Below, piece after piece: positions 7,979 to 13,511 of a stretch of DNA of 14,660 nt. Below the pieces are notes generated by a model that worked only from the letters and a program-made list of their open reading frames with translations, made no database searches and had not been told where the DNA came from. The stretch's first letter is position 1; the number at the start of each line of letters is the position of its first letter. The position numbers were made by a program, and so were the translations under genes. The DNA lies in NCBI GenBank assembly GCA_036310005.1, contig JAXJSP010000029.1, positions 1 through 14,660 on the forward strand. The letters run 5' to 3'. This DNA is from JAXJSP01 sp036310005 (lineage in GTDB: Bacteria > Bacillota > Clostridia > Oscillospirales > Acutalibacteraceae).

Positions 7979-8335
7979 TCAGTAGCGTGCCTTTTTCTTT
8001 GAAATCAGAGCGAAAAACAATGCCAAAAATACGGTTGCTGTTATTCCGCCGCCCGTGTTTTTTACAGGGCCTGTTATGATGCCGATAAGTCCCTTGTCCG
8101 TAACTTCTCTTTTTACGCCCTCGGCAATTAAGTTGCCAAAGCCCGTAAGGGGCAAGGATGCTCCGACACCGGCAATATCACTTATATACTTATATACACC
8201 TATTGCCGATAAAATTACACCTGCTACAACATATCCCACTAAAATTCTTGCAGGCGTAAGTTTGGTCCAGTCTATTAAAATTTGTCCTATAAAGCAAAGC
8301 AGTCCGCCTACCAAAAAAGCATATAAATATTCCAT
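7979..8335 (-). CDS. spoVAE: SpoVAE-type stage V sporulation protein
   Basis: This 118-residue, very hydrophobic protein matches the C-terminal SpoVAE/SpoVAEb type: A-F-L-V-G-G-L-L-C-F-I-G-Q at the start, T-K-L-T-P-A-R-I-L-V, then L-P-L-T-G-F-G-N, K-R-E-V-T-D-K-G, and a final glycine-rich transmembrane helix ending in basic residues. SpoVA proteins sit in the forespore inner membrane and move dipicolinic acid during sporulation and germination. Usually spoVAC and spoVAD precede it, but neither is adjacent here. Upstream is the divergent nucleotidyltransferase and downstream is glgB, 173 bases away. GGAAGG lies four to five bases before the ATG. No clear forespore (sigma-G) promoter could be assigned. 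Confidence 0.88.
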   Translation of the reverse strand: MEYLYAFLVGGLLCFIGQILIDWTKLTPARILVGYVVAGVILSAIGVYKYISDIAGVGASLPLTGFGNLIAEGVKREVTDKGLIGIITGPVKNTGGGITATVFLALFFALISKKKARY

Positions 8336-8407
8336 AAAACCTTCCTTTCTTAAAATATTATTTGCACAATTTTTCTAAATAAACGAGTTATTTTATCTGT
8401 TTTTTAG

Positions 8408-8436
8408 GTGACAATTCATAAATTATATGATATAAT
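8408..8436 (+). promoter_or_regulatory. Sigma-A promoter of the nucleotidyltransferase gene
   Basis: GTGACA (8408-8413, five of six bases of TTGACA) and a perfect TATAAT (8431-8436) are separated by exactly 17 bases, and TGA precedes the -10 as an extended element. It is about 48 bases upstream of the ATG at 8485. Confidence 0.82.
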
Positions 8437-8484
8437 GAACAAAACAAAAAAATATTTTTGTTGATTTTAGGAGGGTGAATTATA

Positions 8485-9339
8485 ATGTCAAAGGCTATTT
8501 TAGTAGTAATGGCAGCAGGGCTCGGAAGTCGTTTCGGCAGCGCTAAACAACTTGAGCCTATCGGTCCGAACGGAGAAATTTTATTAGATTATTCTGTTCA
8601 AGATGCAGTAAAAGCCGGTTTTGACAAGGTGATTTTTGTTATAAGAGCAGAACACGAAACTGCATTCAGAGAACACATAGGAGATCGTATTGCCAAACAA
8701 GTCGATGTTGAATATGTTTTCCAGACAATGGATAATCTGCCCGAAGACAGAAAAAAACCTTGGGGCACGGGACACGCAATTTTATGTTGCAAAAATGCGG
8801 TTGATGCTCCGTTTGCTGTTATCAACGCGGATGACTATTACGGTGTCGAGGCATATCAGTTGCTTTTTGACCACCTGGTTAAAGCAAAGGGCAGCGAGTT
8901 TTGTATGGTCGGCTTTTTGCTTAAAAACACGGTTTCCGAATACGGTGCTGTTTCCCGCGGAATTTGTGAAATCAAAAACGGACTTCTTGATAAAGTCACC
9001 GAGCATTTTAAAATTTCAAACGATTTAACTTCGCTTATGCCTGACGGTTCCGTGATACAGTTGCCCGACAGCACAATTTGCTCAATGAATATGTGGGGCT
9101 TTACAACAGAAATCTTCCCGGCGCTCGAAAAAGGTTATAAAGACTTTTTAAATACCGCAAATTTGAGTAAGGACGAATTTTTCTTACCTTTTGTTGTAGA
9201 TGATATGGTGCAGAATAAAACCGCAACGGTTAATGTCTATGAATCTGCTGATAAATGGTACGGTATGACTTACAGAGAAGATATTCCTAATGTTAAAGCG
9301 GCACTTAAAGAACTTACCGACAAAGGCATATACAAATAA
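8485..9339 (+). CDS. Sugar-phosphate nucleotidyltransferase family protein
   Basis: This 284-residue protein has the NTP-transferase fold that activates sugar phosphates as nucleotide sugars. The signature loop V-M-A-A-G-L-G-S-R-F-G (8-18) is followed by K-Q-L-E-P-I-G-P-N-G-E. Further family marks are K-P-W-G-T-G-H-A-I (91-99) and the metal-binding I-N-A-D-D-Y-Y-G (113-120). The spacing of these motifs fits a clostridial family often labelled simply nucleotidyltransferase; the sugar and nucleotide cannot be told from sequence. It has no beta-helix and is not a GlgC paralogue of the ADP-glucose type. It appears monocistronic, with its own promoter, a strong AGGAGGG site at 8469-8475 and a terminator. 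A role in cell-surface polysaccharide is possible but not shown. Confidence 0.88.
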   Translation: MSKAILVVMAAGLGSRFGSAKQLEPIGPNGEILLDYSVQDAVKAGFDKVIFVIRAEHETAFREHIGDRIAKQVDVEYVFQTMDNLPEDRKKPWGTGHAILCCKNAVDAPFAVINADDYYGVEAYQLLFDHLVKAKGSEFCMVGFLLKNTVSEYGAVSRGICEIKNGLLDKVTEHFKISNDLTSLMPDGSVIQLPDSTICSMNMWGFTTEIFPALEKGYKDFLNTANLSKDEFFLPFVVDDMVQNKTATVNVYESADKWYGMTYREDIPNVKAALKELTDKGIYK

Positions 9340-9347
9340 AAATTAAT

Positions 9348-9389
9348 AAACATCCTTATTTTGTTAATGCAAAATAAGGATGTTTTTTT
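9348..9389 (+). terminator. Intrinsic terminator after nucleotidyltransferase gene
   Basis: AAACATCCTTATTTTG (9348-9363) pairs perfectly with CAAAATAAGGATGTTT (9370-9385) across a six-base loop, followed by a T run to 9389. It isolates the redox cluster from the upstream gene. Confidence 0.93.
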
Positions 9390-9405
9390 ATGCATTTTAT
9401 GAATA

Positions 9406-9434
9406 TTGAAAAGCAGATTAAAAGGTGGTATAAT
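9406..9434 (+). promoter_or_regulatory. Sigma-A promoter at the head of the redox cluster
   Basis: TTGAAA (9406-9411) and a perfect TATAAT (9429-9434) are separated by 17 bases, with TGG directly before the -10 giving an extended element. It lies 28 bases before the DUF134 ATG and just after the upstream terminator, so it most likely drives at least the DUF134 and Crp/Fnr genes. Confidence 0.85.
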
Positions 9435-9462
9435 CGACATATAACGGAAACGAGGTATAAGT

Positions 9463-9804
9463 ATGCCAAGACCGAAAAGATGCAGACGGGTTTGTTCTGA
9501 GCCGCAGTTTTGCTGTTTCTCGCCTGCAGGGGTGGAACAGCCGGAAGAAACTGTACTTACGGTAGATGAGTATGAGGTAATTCGATTGGTTGATTATGAG
9601 AAAAAGAGTCACGAACAATGTGCCGCTGTGATGAATATTTCAAGAACGACGGTTACGGAAATTTACGAAAAAGCCCGATATAAAATTGCCGAATGTTTAG
9701 TTCGGGGCAAACAACTGAATATAAACGGAGGTAATTACAAAATTTGTCAAAAACAGAAAACCTGTTCAGGTCAGGTTTGTAAGAATCAAGGGTGTCATCA
9801 ATGA
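9463..9804 (+). CDS. DUF134 family DNA-binding-like protein with Cys-rich tail
   Basis: This 113-residue protein belongs to the DUF134 family, recognised by M-P-R-P-K-R-C-R-R-V at the start, L-T-V-D-E-Y-E-V-I-R-L-V-D-Y, and a sigma-factor-like helix-turn-helix S-H-E-Q-C-A-A-V-M-N-I-S-R-T-T-V followed by Y-E-K-A-R-Y-K-I-A. The family is thought to bind DNA but has no settled function. Ten of its residues are Cys, including an N-terminal group (7, 11, 17, 18) and a tail pattern C95-x5-C101-x4-C106-x4-C111. This suggests a metal or redox-sensitive site (inference). A GAGG site precedes the ATG. The stop overlaps the start of the Crp/Fnr gene by four bases (ATGA), so two potential regulators are translationally coupled at the head of the cluster. 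Confidence 0.88.
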   Translation: MPRPKRCRRVCSEPQFCCFSPAGVEQPEETVLTVDEYEVIRLVDYEKKSHEQCAAVMNISRTTVTEIYEKARYKIAECLVRGKQLNINGGNYKICQKQKTCSGQVCKNQGCHQ

Positions 9805-10466
9805 AAACAGAAGAAATTATTACGAAGTTACCGTTTTTTGAGTATTTATCAAATCAGGAAAAAACATTAATAAAAAACACAACTACGCGTCGCACTTATG
9901 AAAAAGGCACATATATTTTTGATTACAACGATTCGTGTATGGGTATGGTGTATATTCAAAAGGGTTCTGTGCGGGTATATATAACTTCAAAAGAGGGGCG
10001 CGAAGTCACTTTGTTTCATATCCGCGAGGGTGATTGCTGCGTATTTTCGTCTGCTTGTGCAGTAGGCGGCATCACTCTTGATGTGCAGATGGTGGCAGAA
10101 AGCGAAGCAGAATTATCGGCAATTCACGCAGGAACCGTTGCAAAACTTATGGAGTCCAACATCCGTTTTCGGTGTTTTATTTATGAGTTATCCGCTAAAC
10201 GCTATTCAACAGTAGTCTGGGTTATGCAGCAAATACTCTTTGCTCATTTTGATGAGCGAATGGCAAGACTTCTTGTGTCCGTATATGAAAAAACCGCAGA
10301 TAAAACTATTCGCATGACACAAGAGCAGATGGCACAGGAGGTTAATTCTGCAAGAGAGGTTGTAGCGAGAATGCTTCGTCAGTTTGCCGATGACGGTTTA
10401 ATAGAACTCAAACGCGGAGCAGTCGTGCTGAAAAACATAAACGCGCTTAAAAATATTACAAAATGA
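9801..10466 (+). CDS. Crp/Fnr-family transcriptional regulator
   Basis: This 221-residue protein has an N-terminal cyclic-nucleotide-type beta-barrel (about 10-115; G-S-V-R-V-Y, G-R-E-V-T-L-F-H-I-R-E-G-D), a long dimerisation helix, and a C-terminal Crp-type winged helix (170-210; M-T-Q-E-Q-M-A-Q-E-V, S-A-R-E-V-V-A-R-M-L). The ATG at 9801 is preferred: AAGGG at 9788-9792 is well spaced, and the start forms an ATGA overlap with DUF134. The GTG at 9792 would lie inside that site. Five cysteines occur at 46, 79, 80, 86 and 125, the central three in D-C-C-V-F-S-S-A-C. The classical FNR N-terminal Cys cluster is absent, so any cluster or thiol sensing would be of a different kind. It probably controls the downstream redox genes (inference). 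Confidence 0.92.
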   Translation: MKTEEIITKLPFFEYLSNQEKTLIKNTTTRRTYEKGTYIFDYNDSCMGMVYIQKGSVRVYITSKEGREVTLFHIREGDCCVFSSACAVGGITLDVQMVAESEAELSAIHAGTVAKLMESNIRFRCFIYELSAKRYSTVVWVMQQILFAHFDERMARLLVSVYEKTADKTIRMTQEQMAQEVNSAREVVARMLRQFADDGLIELKRGAVVLKNINALKNITK

Positions 10467-10473
10467 GACTCGG

Positions 10474-10506
10474 TTACAGAAAATGCTGTTCTCTTGCGGT
10501 TATAAT
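10474..10506 (+). promoter_or_regulatory. Internal promoter with possible Crp/Fnr-type operator before trxA
   Basis: A perfect TATAAT lies at 10501-10506, 35 bases before the thioredoxin ATG, but no acceptable -35 exists at 16-19 bases. An inverted repeat, ACAG-N6-CTGT (10476-10479 and 10486-10489), occupies the region where the -35 should be. A good -10, poor -35 and a dyad suggest a regulated promoter, plausibly a site for the regulator encoded just upstream. The dyad is short and could be chance. Confidence 0.45.
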
Positions 10507-10541
10507 AAGGGCATAAAACTAATTGCAAGGAGAACTTGAAT

Positions 10542-10850
10542 ATGTCTGAAATTAAAATTACTAAAGAAAACTTTAATCAGGTAATAACATCCGATGTTCC
10601 TGTATTGATTGATTTTTTTGCCACCTGGTGCGGCCCCTGTCTTATGATGTCGCCGGTTATTAAAGAACTCGCAGAGCAGTATCAGGGCAAAGCGGTTATA
10701 GGCAAAGTCAATGTTGATGAAGAACCCGAACTTGCTGCCGCTTTCGGTGTTACAAGCATTCCGATGTTTGCAGTACTGAAAAACGGAAAAGTCGCAGATA
10801 CCAAGGTCGGCGCTGTGCCGAAGGCAAATCTGGAGGCGATGTTAAAATGA
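10542..10850 (+). CDS. trxA: Thioredoxin
   Basis: This 102-residue single-domain thioredoxin is the normal length. The active site is W-C-G-P-C at 29-33 (C30 and C33), the cis-proline follows in S-I-P (P74), and N-G-K-V is in the final strand region. The ATG at 10542 is chosen because AAGGAG (10527-10532) is nine bases upstream; an in-frame TTG at 10536 is too close to it. The protein would reduce disulfides or persulfides in the cytoplasm using a thioredoxin reductase not present in the window. It is the first gene after the internal promoter, and its stop overlaps the next gene by four bases, tying it to the rhodanese. Confidence 0.96.
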   Translation: MSEIKITKENFNQVITSDVPVLIDFFATWCGPCLMMSPVIKELAEQYQGKAVIGKVNVDEEPELAAAFGVTSIPMFAVLKNGKVADTKVGAVPKANLEAMLK

Positions 10851-11167
10851 GTTTTGTTGACTTTTTCAAGCGCACCGATATAAACGAGGGTGTGAAAGAT
10901 TGGCACAATAACACGAATGCTGTTTTGTTGGATGTAAGAACGGTTGATGAGTACTCTCAAGGTCATATTGAGGGGAGCGTGAATATTCCTTTACAGAATA
11001 TTTATTCTGTCAAAAACAACATTCCCGACTTAGACAAGCCTATTTATGTTCATTGTTTAAGCGGCGGCAGAAGCGCACAGGCGACTTCTGTTTTGAAATC
11101 AATGGGATATACCAAAGTTACCGATATTGGCGGTATAAATTCGTATCGCGGGAAAGTGGTGAAATGA
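10847..11167 (+). CDS. Single-domain rhodanese
   Basis: This 106-residue rhodanese/Cdc25-fold protein carries L-L-D-V-R-T-V-D-E-Y-S-Q-G-H-I-E-G-S-V-N-I-P and a C-x-x-G-x-R active loop, with C70 as the expected persulfide-carrying residue (V-H-C-L-S-G-G-R-S). Such proteins move sulfane sulfur between thiols, for example from thiosulfate or glutathione/CoA persulfide. It overlaps trxA by the ATGA of its own start, and the next gene follows after four bases. It probably passes sulfur to or from the neighbouring flavoprotein-rhodanese or thioredoxin (inference). No signal peptide is present, so it is cytoplasmic. Confidence 0.93.
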   Translation: MSFVDFFKRTDINEGVKDWHNNTNAVLLDVRTVDEYSQGHIEGSVNIPLQNIYSVKNNIPDLDKPIYVHCLSGGRSAQATSVLKSMGYTKVTDIGGINSYRGKVVK

Positions 11168-11171
11168 TATA

Positions 11172-12863
11172 GTGAAAGTTGTTATTGTCGGCGGAGTTGC
11201 GGGCGGTGCTACTGCGGCAACACGCATCAGAAGACTCGACGAGCGCGCTCAGATTACGGTTTTTGAGCGCTCCGGCTATATTTCTTATGCAAACTGCGGT
11301 TTGCCGTATTATATAGGCGGTGTCATTGAAGACTCGCAGGAACTGACTTTGCAGACGCCCGAAAGTTTTAAAACCCGATTTCGCATTAATGTTAAAGTTA
11401 AGCACGAAGTCACAGATATTGATACAAAGAGAAAAACAGTTACAGTACGCAATCTTGATACAGGCGAAGAATTTAAAGAGGACTACGATAAACTGATTCT
11501 TTCTCCCGGTGCAAAACCTATACGACCGAATTTGCCCGGAACAGACAGCAAAAGGCTGTTTTCTCTGCGAACGGTTGAAGATACTTTTTGTATCCGTCAG
11601 TTTGTAGAGGAGCAAAAACCCAAAACAGCAGTAATGGTCGGCGGCGGATTTATCGGGCTTGAGGTTGCGGAAAACCTTTGTGAACTCGGCATTAAAGTGA
11701 GTGTTATTCAGCGCGGCAATCAACTGCTGAATACATTAGATTACGATATGGCAACCCTTGTACACACTAAACTCCGCTCAAAAGGAATTGACCTTAAACT
11801 CGGCGCGAATGTTGTCGCTTTTGAAGAAACAAAAACAGGGCTTGATGTTTTATTGGAAAACGGGGAATCTGTCAATGCCGATATGGTACTTATGGCGGTT
11901 GGAGTAAGCCCCGAAAACACCCTTGCAAAAAAAGCCGGCCTTGAATTGGGGTTAAAGGGTGCAATCGTTGTTAACGATAAAATGCAAACCTCTGTAAGCG
12001 ATATTTACGCGGTGGGCGATGCGGTACAAATAAAGCATACTGTTACAAATGACGATGCTGTGATTTCACTTGCGGGCCCCGCAAACAAACAGGGCAGAAT
12101 TGCCGCTGATAACATCTGCGGTCTTGACAGTCATTATAAAGGCTCTTTGGGTTCATCCGTAATAAAATTGTTCGATATGACCGCAGCCGCAACGGGACTG
12201 ACTGAAAAGGCTGTGCAATCAGCCGGCATTTGCTATGATAAAATCGTGCTTTCTCCGTCTTCTCATGCCGGATATTATCCGGGCGCGAAAATTATGACAA
12301 TGAAAGTTGTTTACGAAAAAGACACCTTAAAGATTTTGGGCGCGCAGATTGTAGGATATGACGGGGCAGATAAGCGGATAGATGTATTGGCGACCGCTAT
12401 CGGCGCCGGAATGAAAGCGGACAAACTTAAAGATTTAGACCTCGCCTACGCGCCGCCTTATTCATCGGCAAAAGACCCTGTTAATATGGCCGGTTTTATG
12501 ATTGAAAACATCAAAAACGGAATAGTCAAGCAGTTTCATTGGAACGAGGTTGCCGACTTGCCGACAGACGGGAGCGTCACCTTGCTTGATACACGCACCG
12601 AAAAAGAATATGCACGCGGCCACGCCGACGGTTTTATCAATATTCCGGTAGACGAACTGCGTGAGCGGTTGAACGAAATTGACCTAACAAAACCGCTGTA
12701 TGTTATGTGTCAGAGCGGACTTCGCAGTTATATCGCTTGTCGAATTTTGTCGCAAGAGGGTTATGATTGCTATAATTTCTCCGGCGGATATCGGTTCTAC
12801 TCGGCAATTAAAAATGAAAAGGCCATAGCAGAACAATCTTATCCGTGCGGAATGGATAAATAA
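11172..12863 (+). CDS. CoA-disulfide/persulfide reductase-like flavoprotein with C-terminal rhodanese
   Basis: This 563-residue protein has the architecture of CoA-disulfide reductase-rhodanese fusions (CoADR-RHD), including NADH-dependent persulfide reductases. An FAD-binding Rossmann motif opens it (V-I-V-G-G-V-A-G-G-A-T-A-A). The single active Cys is C42 in S-Y-A-N-C-G-L-P-Y-Y-I-G-G. An NAD(P)H-binding G-G-G-F-I-G-L-E-V lies at 157-165, Y-A-V-G-D-A at 279-284, and the dimerisation domain ends with Y-A-P-P-Y-S-S-A-K-D-P-V-N. A rhodanese domain follows at about 455-545 with active C513 in M-C-Q-S-G-L-R-S. The start is GTG at 11172, with only a weak GGTGA ahead, so translation may depend on coupling to the upstream rhodanese. 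Substrate choice (CoA disulfide, CoA persulfide, polysulfide) cannot be decided from sequence. Confidence 0.94.
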   Translation: MKVVIVGGVAGGATAATRIRRLDERAQITVFERSGYISYANCGLPYYIGGVIEDSQELTLQTPESFKTRFRINVKVKHEVTDIDTKRKTVTVRNLDTGEEFKEDYDKLILSPGAKPIRPNLPGTDSKRLFSLRTVEDTFCIRQFVEEQKPKTAVMVGGGFIGLEVAENLCELGIKVSVIQRGNQLLNTLDYDMATLVHTKLRSKGIDLKLGANVVAFEETKTGLDVLLENGESVNADMVLMAVGVSPENTLAKKAGLELGLKGAIVVNDKMQTSVSDIYAVGDAVQIKHTVTNDDAVISLAGPANKQGRIAADNICGLDSHYKGSLGSSVIKLFDMTAAATGLTEKAVQSAGICYDKIVLSPSSHAGYYPGAKIMTMKVVYEKDTLKILGAQIVGYDGADKRIDVLATAIGAGMKADKLKDLDLAYAPPYSSAKDPVNMAGFMIENIKNGIVKQFHWNEVADLPTDGSVTLLDTRTEKEYARGHADGFINIPVDELRERLNEIDLTKPLYVMCQSGLRSYIACRILSQEGYDCYNFSGGYRFYSAIKNEKAIAEQSYPCGMDK

Positions 12864-12876
12864 AGGAGGCAAAACA

Positions 12877-13509
12877 ATGAAGTATGTATGTCAAATCTGC
12901 GGTTATGTCTATGACGACGCAAAAGAGAAAGTACCCTTTGAACAACTGCCCTCAGATTGGAAGTGTCCGCTGTGCGGTGCGGCAAAGACAGATTTTAAGC
13001 CGGAAAATACCGACGCAAAAGACATTAAGCCGATTGCAGCACCCATAGAAGAGGAACTTGTAAATCTGTCTGCCGGTCAGTTGGCGGCGCTTTGCTCTAA
13101 TCTTGCAAGAGGTTGCGAGAAACAGTACAAAACACAGGAAGCCGAATTGTTTTATGAACTTGCGGACTATTTCACCGCTACGGTTCCTGCTGTCAGCGAT
13201 GCTACTGTTGAAAAATTGGCAGCCGATTTACAACAGGATGCCGAAAACTATGCCGGTGTCCGCGCTACTGCCGATGCGAGCGGTGACAGGGGTGCGGCAA
13301 GAATTTGCGTTTGGGGTGAAAAAGTTACCCGTATGCTTTCTTCTCTTGTAAACCGCTATTTAAATGAGGGAGAAAAGATGCTTGAGGGTACAAACATCTG
13401 GGTTTGCTCCGTATGCGGTTTTGTCTATATCGGCGAAAAGGCACCTGAATTGTGCCCTGTATGTAAAGTCCCCGCGTGGAAATTTGAAAAAACAGAAGGG
13501 AGAGTGTAA
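12877..13509 (+). CDS. Rubredoxin-erythrin-like-rubredoxin protein
   Basis: This 210-residue protein has three parts. An N-terminal short-loop rubredoxin-like domain carries C5-x2-C8 and C30-x2-C33, with L-P-S-D-W-K-C-P-L-C-G. A helical domain at about 62-165 resembles a rubrerythrin bundle. A C-terminal rubredoxin-like knuckle has C177-x2-C180 and C193-x2-C196. The two Cys pairs in each end domain should each bind one iron. The middle domain lacks any E-x-x-H motif, so the usual diiron site is not apparent; E-K-V-T-R-M-L is found where the last E-x-x-H helix would be. It may therefore be an electron-transfer or structural protein rather than a peroxidase (inference). AAAGGAGG overlaps the upstream stop codon, which supports operon membership. 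Confidence 0.85.
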   Translation: MKYVCQICGYVYDDAKEKVPFEQLPSDWKCPLCGAAKTDFKPENTDAKDIKPIAAPIEEELVNLSAGQLAALCSNLARGCEKQYKTQEAELFYELADYFTATVPAVSDATVEKLAADLQQDAENYAGVRATADASGDRGAARICVWGEKVTRMLSSLVNRYLNEGEKMLEGTNIWVCSVCGFVYIGEKAPELCPVCKVPAWKFEKTEGRV

Positions 13510-13511
13510 TT

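Noticed and set aside
8055..8378. 107-codon plus-strand open frame opposite spoVAE
   Set aside because: It covers the spoVAE coding region in reverse; proline/lysine-rich composition and no family support.
8336..8407. Forespore sigma-G or sigma-A promoter for spoVAE on the minus strand
   Set aside because: Only weak matches were found (for example TTTATT-N17-TAATAT); none fits the sigma-G consensus well enough to report.
9792..9800. GTG at 9792 as an earlier start of the Crp/Fnr gene
   Set aside because: This GTG lies within the likely AAGGG ribosome site; ATG 9801 has proper spacing and forms an ATGA overlap with the upstream gene.
10536..10541. TTG at 10536 as the thioredoxin start
   Set aside because: It is only three bases after AAGGAG, whereas ATG 10542 has normal spacing and begins the usual thioredoxin N-terminus.
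11118..11723. 201-codon open frame on the minus strand
   Set aside because: It lies wholly opposite the certain flavoprotein and rhodanese genes, has no ribosome site worth noting and shows no recognisable family motif; it is a shadow frame.
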